Origin: Cupriavidus taiwanensis
GTDB lineage: Bacteria > Pseudomonadota > Gammaproteobacteria > Burkholderiales > Burkholderiaceae
Reading direction: 5' to 3'
Length of the DNA: 64,000 nucleotides
Assembly: GCF_900250075.1 (NCBI RefSeq)
Contig: NZ_LT977070.1
Span: 1,116,001 to 1,180,000 of the forward strand
Shown: positions 10,801 to 17,248 of the stretch, piece by piece
Numbering within the stretch: the first letter of the stretch is position 1
How the letters are laid out: each line of letters starts with the position of its first letter
Notes under the pieces: model-generated
Told to the model about the DNA's origin: nothing
The model's database searches: none
The model's input: only the letters and a program-made list of their open reading frames with translations
Translations under genes and position numbers: made by a program

Positions 10801-10826
10801 TGCTGGGGGACGGGCCACCAGGCTGA
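4890..10826 (+). CDS. chpA: Hybrid chemosensory histidine kinase ChpA/PilL
   Basis: A 1978-residue hybrid kinase. The N-terminal ~700 residues resemble the FimL/degenerate Hpt region of ChpA. Three recognisable Hpt motifs follow: HTLKGSSRMVG (His794), HTLQGSASTVG (His986, with Gln replacing the usual Lys) and HTLKGSARMAG (His1193). A dimerisation segment leads to a CheA-type ATPase: N-box HLIRNAVAHG near 1521, DDGGGLD, GRGVGMDVV, GQGTTF. A CheW-like domain and a C-terminal receiver with acceptor Asp1890 (MLVDIEMPHMDG) end the protein. It phosphorylates PilG/PilH and controls type IV pili. Start 4890 is the likely in-frame ATG; an earlier one at 4839 adds Cys/Arg-rich residues. It is the last gene of the operon. 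Confidence 0.92.
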   Translation: MSLNSPIPRDAAASGMPAGPDALPEPEPAPLPASARPAPAGGAARDLSGLAWLAPSLRSALEDAAAELGHYVDEVRQAPEALGARDTTSLRLAGQHLHQAAGAVHIVGLRGTDPYCQALRRLLDAIDAGTVAAGPEALAVFRAGVQALAEYVDDLMAGDDEAPLRLFQPYAAVLARLGEERVHPADLWLDELQMLPGMLLPPKGPAAVTRARQQFESALLKALRLPTPCADAALLREAWLPLHAALDELRANEQEARRAADHPDRGVWHVLGLVCRALALDLLPSDLVAKRFAGRANLLLRQYQQGHVRVPQALLNDAVFLLVCTGPGERGNGGNGGNDDAAALRADIARTLAAFRLDAAHAQANADFRLRYYGWLDPIDTRNLQQAATGLERAAAADQAAWEIALAALAEAAQPLAQPALQRCLAQAAMPGRERDVGDALGAAGIALFLSRALALPWRVHGQSAHPAAAHFAAQCDALAACLADPAAAAPAWLARMVDEARAQAQRSEAVAQLRAQLDSGESWLDSYDRNAARPDGAAHLRDARQAFAALAGTLAQLRASPALPGALAGEAAQAGAAVEAVKTRLADEAELADASARAALLRTVAAELGVVHAFADALEFGRARHAEALSDVAAEGDAHAPQDPLEAARAAADEALRAGAVSDAPAVQRLRAALQALADQAAIDDDAALRRQAADAVTQCNAWLAGSDDAGARMVMALAAIPAEHAPVPAGSAMPSPPSMPAAGDHAAIDAELLDIFLNEADEVLGGIAGDLGAGVEALRDADMLSRLRRAFHTLKGSSRMVGLHRYGEAAWAVEQVMNLWLAEAREPAPALLALLRRAHAELSAWVARLHGDAAAWHDIAPLVAAAEAVRDAGTAAETAQAAPDVVVEDAPNEYPDAAATHVDTDAPADTGTPDHNVIPFRLAGGLSDEDDHYKVIGPVRIGLALYNVYLQEADGLLRQFATDISEWRHEAHPCPSELALRVAHTLQGSASTVGLEPVREIAEALEALLLQLGAHPVAMHAGDFRLLEQAAERMRGMLHQFAAGIWPQADAALRRSLVEFGERALLRPRVALPAPPPAEAEDAMAQVFGRLPPAAQSAPDVPPVAEAGAVAKAPAVPPVTAQDAVVIALPTAPRASEAPAVGAGIAPDPALVQIFLEEAQGSLPELGRLLRGWEAAPDDARHGGLVLRALHTLKGSARMAGAMALGQAAHEMETLLDGTLRGQGQQPVAPKVFERLYAWYDRILAHAEALQAGRLLPADDPDVVSGLAEAQQPSGAAVPRPEDAEAPGACAAEALAPELPAVPGPSDVMVPMPPAAPLAALAPLASAEPQRALVRVQARALDTLINEAGEVGATRARLDSELESMRAYLGELNDNVARLRGQLREIEIQAESQMASRIADAQHKQEFDPLEFDRFTRFQELTRMMAESVNDVATVEQNLQRGFDRAAGDLAAQARLTRGLQRGLMQARMVQFDALAERLYRVARQAAAETGKEVRLLIKGGTVEIDRSVLDRMAGPIEHLIRNAVAHGIEPAAQRRAAGKPATGALTLEVQQEGNEVVLHFIDDGGGLDLARIRARAVERRLLAPDDDAGEARLTELIFTPGFSTAEAVSELAGRGVGMDVVRAETVALGGRITLASQPGQGTTFTVHLPLTTAITQVLVIALGARRFAVPSGMIDQVQQLRAPALLDAYNHGRLAVAGAEVPFFYFGALLEQGEAAPAGRKYSPVVVVRSGAERVAVHVDDVVGNREVVVKHIGPHLARLEGIAGATTLGDGEIVLIYNPVVLAQRFVRERGRSLPLDPPALPPSTQQPAVAPQPGAVAELARDGTAEPVAGLAAQPTVMVVDDSLTVRKATQRLLGRAGYHVVLARDGVDALKQLQDVMPDAMLVDIEMPHMDGFDLTRNVRSDARTAHLPLVMITSRTAEKHRRYAEEIGVNVYLGKPYNEDELLGTLHRLLGERAAGTAGSVAQMLGDGPPG

Positions 10827-10836
10827 GGGTTTGCGC

Positions 10837-10860
10837 CCCTCTCCCGCTAGCGGGAGAGGG
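10837..10860. repeat. Perfect 24-bp palindrome, copy 1 of a dispersed intergenic repeat
   Basis: The left half is CCCTCTCCCGCT and the right half is its exact reverse complement. It starts 10 bases after the chpA stop. A second copy lies at 30046-30067, and in both the palindrome is followed by GAGnACnCAAGCGGT, so similarity extends beyond the hairpin to about 35-40 bases. No T-run follows, so it is unlike a classical terminator. It resembles the short palindromic repeats found between genes in GC-rich betaproteobacteria. Confidence 0.75.
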
Positions 10861-10904
10861 AGTACCCAAGCGGTCATGCAAAGCGCATCAGTGCTTCAGC
10901 CCCA

Positions 10905-11741
10905 CTACCACCGCATCTGCGCATTCTTGCTGTTGGTGCTGACCGTCATGTTCTTGGTCCGGCCCTGATAGGTCGCACGCACGTTGTAGGTGCCGGACGG
11001 CGCCTTCAGCAGGCAGCGCGGCCCGTCGGCGACAAAGCTCGCCACTTCCTTGCCGCCACGCAAAAGCTTGACGTCGACATCCGACAGGAACTCGCCGCGC
11101 TCGCCCTGTGTGAACAGCAGGCTCATGTTGTACTTGCGCGCCTGCGATTGCAGCGCGGCCTGCTCGTCCTCGGCCACGCCGCCGCAGATATAGGCGACCG
11201 GGCCGGCCTGGCGCTGCACCATCGCGTCACGCGGCGGCGGCGGGGGCGGCGCGGTCAGGGGCGGCCGTGGCTGCGACGGGGCTGCCACCGGCGGCGGCGC
11301 CGGCACCGCGGGCGGCGTGCCGGTAGGTGCGGGCATCGGTGAAGCGGTTGGCGGCGGCGCCGCCGTGGCCGGCGCCGTCATGCCGGGCGCGGGCTGGGTG
11401 GCAGGCGGCATGGTGGCCGCTGGCGGCACTGTGGTGGCGGGCGGCACGGTGGCGGCCGGGGGCATGGTCGTGGCGGGCGGCGTGGCGACGCCCGGCGTCG
11501 GTGCCATGGTGCCTGACGCAGGGGCCGGTGCGGCAGTCGCTGGCGCGGCCGGGGTTGCCGGCGCGGGGTTGGCATCGACCACGGGTGCCTGCGCATGGCT
11601 GGCGGCGGGCACCAGGGCCAGCAGCGCGACCACGCCGGCGCTGAGCGCGAGCACCAGGCGCTTCACGCGCGAGCGGCGCGCCAGGCGCGCTTCGATGATC
11701 TTCAGCGAACGGGTAGGGGCAAACGGGAGCAATTGCGGCAT
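10905..11741 (-). CDS. Secreted or membrane-anchored protein with Ala/Pro/Thr-rich linker, function unknown
   Basis: A 278-residue protein starting MPQLLPFAPTRS with a good AAGGAGG site upstream. A hydrophobic segment (VLALSAGVVALLALVPAASHAQA, about residues 28-50) looks like a signal peptide or anchor. About 120 residues of Ala/Pro/Thr/Met-rich low complexity follow. The last ~100 residues form a compact domain (PVAYICGGVAEDEQ...FVADGPRCLLKAPSGTYNVRATYQG) resembling the carboxypeptidase-regulatory/PEGA-like beta-sandwich fold: a Cys pair, the phrase PSGTYNV and a Lys/Thr-rich strand. The linker probably spans the envelope. It converges on chpA with the palindromic repeat between. No function is assigned. 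Confidence 0.7.
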   Translation of the reverse strand: MPQLLPFAPTRSLKIIEARLARRSRVKRLVLALSAGVVALLALVPAASHAQAPVVDANPAPATPAAPATAAPAPASGTMAPTPGVATPPATTMPPAATVPPATTVPPAATMPPATQPAPGMTAPATAAPPPTASPMPAPTGTPPAVPAPPPVAAPSQPRPPLTAPPPPPPRDAMVQRQAGPVAYICGGVAEDEQAALQSQARKYNMSLLFTQGERGEFLSDVDVKLLRGGKEVASFVADGPRCLLKAPSGTYNVRATYQGRTKNMTVSTNSKNAQMRW

Positions 11742-11913
11742 CGTGGCCTCCTTGGCAAGCTTGGGAATCAGATGCCCGGAGGACCCCGTCGGGATCACTC
11801 CGGGTGTCTCTTTTCCATGCTAGGGCCCAGGAATAGGCGACACTGCCGGGCGTGGTCCTACATCCGCGTCAGCCGACGGCGCATTCGGGCCGGCAAGCGG
11901 CGCGTGCGCGACT

Positions 11914-13221
11914 TCACTTCCGGCTTACCAGGCGCTTCGGTACCGACAGCGTCAGCGCCGCGCCGACCACCAGGCACGCGGCCAGCAGGTACATGCCGGA
12001 ATCGGTGCTGTGGGTCAGGTCCTTGAGCCAGCCCACCGCATACGGGCTGAGAAAGCCGGCGAGGTTGCCGAGCGAATTGATCAGCGCAATACCCGCGGCC
12101 GCGCCGGTGCCGGCCAGGAACGCCGTGGGCAGGCTCCAGAACAGCGGCAGCGTGGTCAGGATGCCGATCGTCGCCAGCGTCAGCGCCACCATCGCCAGCG
12201 TGGTGTCGCCGTGCCATTGCACCGACAGCAGCAGCCCGACAGCGCCGGCCAGCGCCGGCACCGCGATATGCCAGCGGCGCTCGCCGCTGCGGTCGGCGCT
12301 GTAGGCCACCAGCACCATGCCGATCACCGCGCAGCCATAGGGGATCGCGGTCAGCAGGCCGATATCGAGCGCGCCCTTGACCCCGGTCTGCTTGATGATG
12401 GTCGGCAGCCAGAAGCTGACGCCGTACAGGCCCATGACGAAGCAGAAGTAGATCGCGCTCATCAGCCAGACGCGCGGGCTGGCAAACACGGTGCGGATCG
12501 GCGGGTCTTCCTTGTGCGCGTTCTCGCTGGCGATATTGCGCTCCAGCAGCGCCTTCTCGTCGGCCGACAGCCATTTGGCGTGGGCGATGCGGTCATCCAG
12601 GTAGGCCAGCACCCACAGGCCCACCAGGATCGATGGAATGCCTTCCAGCAGGAACATCCACTGCCAGCCGGCCCAGCCGTTGTGGCCGTCGAAGGACTGC
12701 ATGATCCAGCCCGACAGCGGCCCGCCGATCACGCCTGACAGCGCGATCGCGGTCATGAAGAAGGTGGTGGTGCGGCCGCGCCGGTTGGCCGGGTACCAGT
12801 AGGTCAGGTACAGGATGATGCCGGGGAAGAAGCCGGCCTCGGCAATGCCGAGCAGGAAGCGCAGCACGTAGAACATGGTCGGCGTGGTGACGAACATCAT
12901 CGCCGCCGAGATCGCGCCCCAGGTGATCATGATGCGCGCGATCCAGATGCGCGCGCCCACCTTGTGCAGGATCACGTTGCTCGGCACTTCGAACAGGAAG
13001 TAGCCGATGAAGAAGATGCCGGCGCCCAGGCCGTAGACGGTCTCGCTGAACTTCAGGTCGTTCAGCATCTGCAGCTTGGCGAAGCCCACGTTGACGCGGT
13101 CCAGGTAGGCCACCACGTAGCACAGCAGCAGGAAGGGCACCAGGCGCCAGCTGACCTTGCGGTAGGTGGCGTCTTCGAAAGCGGCGTCGCTGACGCCGGG
13201 GTTCACTGCGGTCGTTGTCAT
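11914..13221 (-). CDS. MFS transporter, anion:cation symporter (ACS) family
   Basis: A 435-residue, 12-helix permease. The N-terminus ATYRKVSWRLVPFLLLCYVVAYLDRVNVGFAKLQM is characteristic of the ACS family (phthalate, tartrate, glucarate and related acid importers), as is YFLFEVPSNVILHKVGARIWIARIMITWG. It lies 89 bases downstream of the SDR gene and is the last gene of the leftward aldehyde-dehydrogenase operon. It probably imports the organic acid or alcohol precursor this operon oxidises. A clear AGGAGA ribosome-binding site precedes ATG 13221. The substrate cannot be told from sequence. Confidence 0.88.
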   Translation of the reverse strand: MTTTAVNPGVSDAAFEDATYRKVSWRLVPFLLLCYVVAYLDRVNVGFAKLQMLNDLKFSETVYGLGAGIFFIGYFLFEVPSNVILHKVGARIWIARIMITWGAISAAMMFVTTPTMFYVLRFLLGIAEAGFFPGIILYLTYWYPANRRGRTTTFFMTAIALSGVIGGPLSGWIMQSFDGHNGWAGWQWMFLLEGIPSILVGLWVLAYLDDRIAHAKWLSADEKALLERNIASENAHKEDPPIRTVFASPRVWLMSAIYFCFVMGLYGVSFWLPTIIKQTGVKGALDIGLLTAIPYGCAVIGMVLVAYSADRSGERRWHIAVPALAGAVGLLLSVQWHGDTTLAMVALTLATIGILTTLPLFWSLPTAFLAGTGAAAGIALINSLGNLAGFLSPYAVGWLKDLTHSTDSGMYLLAACLVVGAALTLSVPKRLVSRK

Positions 13222-13310
13222 GCTGTCTCCTGAGGAAATGCGTTTCTGTGTGACGCGTTCTTACAGCTACGGTACGACTGGGCCAGCAGAAAGACGCCAG
13301 CGGCGTGGCG

Positions 13311-14069
13311 TCAGACGCAGCGGCCGCCGTCCACTTCGATGCAGGTGCCGGTGATGAAGGCAGCTTCGTCCGAGGCCAGGTACAGGCAGGCGTTGGCCAC
13401 GTCCTGCGGCGTCGACATGCGGCCCATCGGGATGGTGGCGAGGAACCTGGCGCGGTTCTCGGGCGTGTCGGGCATGCCCATGAATTCCTCGAGCAGCGCG
13501 GTGGCGCCGATCACCGGGTTGACGCAGTTGACGCGGATATTGTCCGGGCCCAGCTCCGCGGCCATGGCCTTGCTGGCGGTGATCACCGCGCCCTTGCTGC
13601 CGTTGTACCAGACCAGCCCCGGCCGCGGCCGGATGCCGGCGGTGGAAGCGATATTGACGAACACGCCGCCGCCGCGCCGGCGGAAATGCGGCACGAACGC
13701 GCGCGCCGACCAGTAGATGCTCTTGACGTTGACGGCGTAGACGCGGTCGAACTCGTCTTCGGTGACTTCCAGGATCGGCTTGTTGCGATGCGTGGTGCCG
13801 GCGTTGTTGACCACGATATGCACATCGCCGAAGACGGCAAGGGCGGCGTCGCGCATGGCCTCGGTATCGGCTTCGCGCGAGACATCGGCGCGTACCGCGC
13901 GGGCGCGCCCGCCGGCGTCGCGGATCGCCGCGGCGACGCGCTCGGCGGCTTCCTCGCGCAGGTCGGCCACCACCACGTTGGCGCCTTCGCGCGCAAAGGT
14001 ATGGGCAATGCCTTCGCCGAAGCCGGAACCGCCGCCGGTGACGATCGCTACCTTGTTGGCCAGTCTCAT
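13311..14069 (-). CDS. Short-chain dehydrogenase/reductase (SDR)
   Basis: A 252-residue classical SDR. The NAD(P)-binding motif is TGGGSGFGEG near residues 11-20, followed by an Asp in VVVADLRE that favours NAD(H). NNAG (near 88-91), the catalytic Ser in VNIASTAG and Y-x-x-x-K in VWYNGSKGA complete the active site. It ends GTCIEVDGGRCV, the usual SDR C-terminus. It oxidises or reduces a small alcohol/carbonyl substrate that is not identifiable from sequence. It lies between the small membrane protein gene and the MFS gene, in the same operon as the aldehyde dehydrogenase, suggesting sequential alcohol-aldehyde-acid oxidation. Confidence 0.9.
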   Translation of the reverse strand: MRLANKVAIVTGGGSGFGEGIAHTFAREGANVVVADLREEAAERVAAAIRDAGGRARAVRADVSREADTEAMRDAALAVFGDVHIVVNNAGTTHRNKPILEVTEDEFDRVYAVNVKSIYWSARAFVPHFRRRGGGVFVNIASTAGIRPRPGLVWYNGSKGAVITASKAMAAELGPDNIRVNCVNPVIGATALLEEFMGMPDTPENRARFLATIPMGRMSTPQDVANACLYLASDEAAFITGTCIEVDGGRCV

Positions 14070-14114
14070 GGCTTGTCTCCTCAGTGTTTTGGTGATGTTC
14101 GGTGCAGGGCGGGA

Positions 14115-14357
14115 CTAGTGCGAAAACGGCCCGCGCCCCCTCAGGGCATTCGCCACCATCATCAGCGCCAGCAGGAACGGCAGCGCGACATACAGGCACC
14201 AGTGCACGCGGTCGCCGACCACGTCGCCCCACTTGCGCTTGAACACCTGCAGCCGCGGCATGCCGGAAGGATTGGTGGCGCGCTTGTTCCGCACATGCCA
14301 GGCCATCCAGAAAAAGAAGATGGCGAAGGCGACCGACAGGAAATTGATGTTACCCAT
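14115..14357 (-). CDS. Small 80-residue membrane protein, translationally coupled to the aldehyde dehydrogenase
   Basis: An 80-residue protein with two predicted transmembrane helices (FLSVAFAIFFFWMAWHV near 6-22 and CLYVALPFLLALMMVANAL near 54-72). They are separated by a basic loop with KRKWGDVVGDRVHW. Its ATG overlaps the stop of the aldehyde dehydrogenase by eight bases (ATGGGTAA), so translation is likely coupled. I do not recognise the family. Its place between two dehydrogenases suggests an accessory or anchoring role for the pathway, but that is only inference. Confidence 0.72.
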   Translation of the reverse strand: MGNINFLSVAFAIFFFWMAWHVRNKRATNPSGMPRLQVFKRKWGDVVGDRVHWCLYVALPFLLALMMVANALRGRGPFSH

Positions 14358-15786
14358 GTTGAATGGCGATGGTTTTCAGGGTGGTGAATCCGTACAGGGC
14401 CTCGAAGCCCTTTTCGCGGCCGTAGCCGGACTGGCCGCTGCCGCCGAAGGGCAGCTCCACGCCGCCGCCGGCGCCGTAGTTGTTGATGAAGACCTGGCCC
14501 GCGCGCAGCTTGTGCGCGAGGCGCAGCTGGCGCCCGCCGTCGCGGGTCCAGACCCCCGCGACCAGCCCGTAGGGCGTGCCGTTGGCCAGCGCGATGGCTT
14601 CGGCCTCGGTGTCGAACGGCATCGCCGCCAGCAGCGGGCCGAACACCTCTTCCTGTGCCAGCCGGTGCGCGGGCGGCACGTCGCGGAACAGCATCGGTAC
14701 CTGGTAGTAGCCGGCCTCCGGGGCCTCGGCCACGATCTGCCCCTGCGCCATCACCGCCACGCCGGCGTGCTGCGCATCCGAGACGAAGTCCCACACGCGC
14801 TGCTGCTGCTTGCGGCTGATCAGCGGGCCGCATTCCAGGTCGAGCTCGGACGGGCCCACGCGCAGCGATTCGAACACCGATGCGAGCCGGTCCAGCAGCA
14901 GGTCGTAGACCGGGCGCTCCACCAGCAGGCGGCTGCCGGCCGAGCAGGTCTGGCCGGCGTTCTGCACGATGCCGTTGACCACCACCGGCACCACCGCGTC
15001 GAGGTCGGCATCGGCGAACACGATCTGCGGCGACTTGCCGCCCAGTTCCAGCGTGACCGGCACGTGGTTCTCGGCGGCAAGCTGCGACACCAGCTTGCCG
15101 GTCTGCGGCGAGCCGGTGAACGAGATGTGGTTGATGCCCGGATGGCGCGCCAGCGCGGCGCCGGCCTCGTGGCCGTAGCCGGTGATGAGGTTGAGCGCGC
15201 CTTCGGGCAGGCCGGCCTCGGCGGCGATCTCGGCCACGCGCAGCAGCGACAGGCAGGCGTCCTCGGCCGGCTTGACCACGCAGGCGTTGCCGGCGGCTAG
15301 CGCCGCGCCCACGCTGCGCCCGAAGATCTGCAGCGGGTAGTTCCACGGGATGATGTGGCCGGTCACGCCGTGCGGCTCGCGCACCGTCAGCACGGTGTAG
15401 CCGGGGTTGTAGGGAATGGTCTGGCCGTGCAGCTTGTCGACCGCGCCGGCGTAGAACTCGAAGTAGCGCGCCACCGCGCGCGCGTCGGCGCGGGCCTGGC
15501 GCAGCGGCTTGCCGGTGTCGCGGGCCTCGAGCGCGGCCAGTTCTTCTTCATGCGCGATCAGCGCCACGGCGACGCGGTTGAGCAGGCGCACCCGCTCGGC
15601 CGGGGCCATCTGGCCCCAGGCGCCGTCGGTGGCCTGGCGTGCCGCATGGACGGCGACGTTGATATCGGTGGCGTTGCCGCGCGCAATCTCGGCGAAGGGC
15701 TCGCCGTTGGAGGGATCGAAAACCTTGATGCGCAGGCCGTTGTCGGGCGCGATCAGGCGGTTGGCGACGAAGTGCTGGGCGTGCAT
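14350..15786 (-). CDS. NAD(P)-dependent aldehyde dehydrogenase
   Basis: A 478-residue aldehyde dehydrogenase of the betaine-aldehyde-like superfamily. It shows the cofactor region [12 protein letters not shown] with VVKPAED, the GxGxxxG-like [11 protein letters not shown], the general base Glu in [10 protein letters not shown] and the catalytic Cys in [11 protein letters not shown] at about residue 281. It oxidises an aldehyde to the acid in the cytoplasm. It is the first gene of a leftward operon (ALDH, small membrane protein, SDR, MFS) with overlapping or short gaps, transcribed away from ppa. Two palindromes lie on its predicted promoter at 15867-15906. The substrate is unknown. Confidence 0.92.
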   Translation of the reverse strand: MHAQHFVANRLIAPDNGLRIKVFDPSNGEPFAEIARGNATDINVAVHAARQATDGAWGQMAPAERVRLLNRVAVALIAHEEELAALEARDTGKPLRQARADARAVARYFEFYAGAVDKLHGQTIPYNPGYTVLTVREPHGVTGHIIPWNYPLQIFGRSVGAALAAGNACVVKPAEDACLSLLRVAEIAAEAGLPEGALNLITGYGHEAGAALARHPGINHISFTGSPQTGKLVSQLAAENHVPVTLELGGKSPQIVFADADLDAVVPVVVNGIVQNAGQTCSAGSRLLVERPVYDLLLDRLASVFESLRVGPSELDLECGPLISRKQQQRVWDFVSDAQHAGVAVMAQGQIVAEAPEAGYYQVPMLFRDVPPAHRLAQEEVFGPLLAAMPFDTEAEAIALANGTPYGLVAGVWTRDGGRQLRLAHKLRAGQVFINNYGAGGGVELPFGGSGQSGYGREKGFEALYGFTTLKTIAIQHG

Positions 15787-15866
15787 GGGTGGCTCCGGGG
15801 CAGCATAGGGGCAGCGTTAGGCAGCGCAGGGGCTGCGGCTATTCAGTGTCGGCTGAAGAATGCGCC

Positions 15867-15906
15867 ATTATCGCCGACGCCGGCGTCGCTGCAACGCGTT
15901 GCAGCG
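15867..15906 (-). promoter_or_regulatory. Predicted promoter of the aldehyde dehydrogenase operon with two abutting palindromes
   Basis: On the minus strand a GATAAT -10 lies at 15867-15872, with TTGCAG as a weak -35 at 15889-15894 (16-base spacer). A perfect 14-bp palindrome (CGACGCCGGCGTCG, 15875-15888) fills the spacer. A perfect 20-bp palindrome (CGCTGCAACGCGTTGCAGCG, 15887-15906) covers the -35. This is where repressor operators usually sit. No regulator gene is adjacent. Confidence 0.55.
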
Positions 15907-15963
15907 GGCTGGCGAAGCCAGGACCGGCGACGGCTTGTCAGCAACCGGTCAGGCGCGAGCCGC

Positions 15964-15969
15964 TATAAT
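15964..15969 (+). promoter_or_regulatory. Perfect -10 box of ppa
   Basis: TATAAT lies 42 bases before the ppa ATG, which predicts a leader of about 35 bases containing the GGAG ribosome-binding site. No good -35 is present at 16-18 bases; the nearest TTGTCA (15935-15940) is 23 bases away. Confidence 0.6.
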
Positions 15970-16011
15970 GCCCGCCATCCGACAACACAGCGCAGGCATC
16001 TGGAGAACCGC

Positions 16012-16539
16012 ATGAGCTTCAACCTCGTATCCCCGGGCAAGGACATCCCCAACGATTTCAACGTCATCATCGAGATCTCGGCCCAGAGCGATCCGGTGAA
16101 GTACGAGGCCGACAAGGAAACCGGCCTGCTGTTCGTCGACCGCTTCATCGGCACCGGCATGCGTTACCCGGCCAACTATGGCTACATCCCGCAGACCCTG
16201 TCGGGCGATGGCGACCCGGTCGACGTGCTGGTGCTGTCGCCGTTCCCGATCCTGGCCGGCGCCGTGGTGCGCTGCCGCGCACTCGGCATGCTGAAGATGA
16301 CCGACGAGTCCGGCGTCGACGCCAAGCTGGTCGCCGTGCCGGTCGACAAGCTGTCGCCGGCCACCGCCTACATGAAGGGCCTGTCCGACGTGCCGCAAAA
16401 CCTGCTGGACCAGATCAAGCACTTCTTTGAGCACTACAAGGCACTGGAAGCCGGCAAGTGGGTCAAGGTGGAAGGCTGGGCCGGCATCGAGGAAGCCCAC
16501 AAGGAAATCACCGACGGCGTGGCCAACTACAAGAAGTAA
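16012..16539 (+). CDS. ppa: Inorganic pyrophosphatase
   Basis: A 175-residue family I soluble pyrophosphatase that hydrolyses pyrophosphate to two phosphates and so drives biosynthetic reactions. It starts [22 protein letters not shown]. The metal- and substrate-binding signature [15 protein letters not shown] and the [11 protein letters not shown] motif are intact. Length matches the bacterial enzyme. A TCTGGAGAACCGC ribosome-binding site precedes ATG 16012, a perfect TATAAT lies upstream and a strong intrinsic terminator follows, so it is probably monocistronic. Confidence 0.97.
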   Translation: MSFNLVSPGKDIPNDFNVIIEISAQSDPVKYEADKETGLLFVDRFIGTGMRYPANYGYIPQTLSGDGDPVDVLVLSPFPILAGAVVRCRALGMLKMTDESGVDAKLVAVPVDKLSPATAYMKGLSDVPQNLLDQIKHFFEHYKALEAGKWVKVEGWAGIEEAHKEITDGVANYKK

Positions 16540-16560
16540 GCTGAACGCCCGCTGAACAGA

Positions 16561-16585
16561 CCCCGCTCCGGCGGGGTTTTTTATT
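16561..16585 (+). terminator. Rho-independent terminator of ppa
   Basis: Arms CCCCGC (16561-16566) and GCGGGG (16571-16576) with loop TCCG, followed directly by TTTTTTATT. It begins 21 bases after the ppa stop. Confidence 0.92.
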
Positions 16586-16663
16586 GCCGAGCGCTTGATG
16601 CGCGTTAGCACCCGGCAAAGTGGCCTGGGCTACGCTAGGCGGGTACTGACAAGAGGAGTCCCC

Positions 16664-17236
16664 ATGCACCCCATCACCGAAATCCAGCCGTTGCCGCAGA
16701 CCCTGCCATCGTCGCGCCGCTATGACCGGCTGGCGGTGTCCTTCCATTGGGCGGTGTTCGTGCTGGTGGCACTGGCCTATGCCGCGATCGAGCTGAAGGG
16801 CAGCTTCGCCAGGGGCACGCCGCCGCGCGCGCTGGCCATGGCGGTGCATGAATGGGCCGGCGCGCTGGTGCTGGTGCTGGCCGTGCCGCGCCTGCTATGG
16901 CGCCTGGTGCGCGGCGCCCCGGCGCCGGAGCCGGGCGCGCGCTGGATGCAGCTGGCCGGCGCGGCCATGCACTGGCTGCTGTACCTGTTCATCCTGGCCC
17001 AGCCGCTGCTTGGCCTGCTGGCGATGAATGCCGGCGGCCATCTGCTGGCGCTGCCTGCGCTCGGCATCGAAGTGCCGGCACTGGTCGCGCCCGACCCGGC
17101 GCTGAAGGACAGCGTCAAAGAGCTCCACGAAACCCTCGGCACCGCGTTCTACCTGGTCATCGGCCTGCATGCGATGGCATCGCTGTTCCATCACTACATG
17201 CTGGGCGACGACACGCTGCGGCGCATGTGGCGCTGA
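16664..17236 (+). CDS. Cytochrome b561 family protein
   Basis: A 190-residue, four-helix membrane protein of the prokaryotic cytochrome b561 (CybB-like) family. Likely haem ligands are the His residues in LAVSFHWAVFVLV, AVHEWAGALV, AMHWLLYLFI and VIGLHAMASLFHHYML. It passes electrons from ubiquinol or reduces superoxide at the inner membrane. ATG 16664 has an excellent AAGAGGAGT site five bases upstream. An in-frame TTG at 16595 overlaps the ppa terminator region and is unlikely. It is flanked by the convergent GNAT-like gene. Confidence 0.88.
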   Translation: MHPITEIQPLPQTLPSSRRYDRLAVSFHWAVFVLVALAYAAIELKGSFARGTPPRALAMAVHEWAGALVLVLAVPRLLWRLVRGAPAPEPGARWMQLAGAAMHWLLYLFILAQPLLGLLAMNAGGHLLALPALGIEVPALVAPDPALKDSVKELHETLGTAFYLVIGLHAMASLFHHYMLGDDTLRRMWR

Positions 17237-17248
17237 GCGACGCAGGCG

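Noticed and set aside
10837..10860. Palindrome as the chpA terminator
   Set aside because: No T-run follows and the same unit with shared flank recurs at 30046-30067, so a dispersed repeat explains it better.
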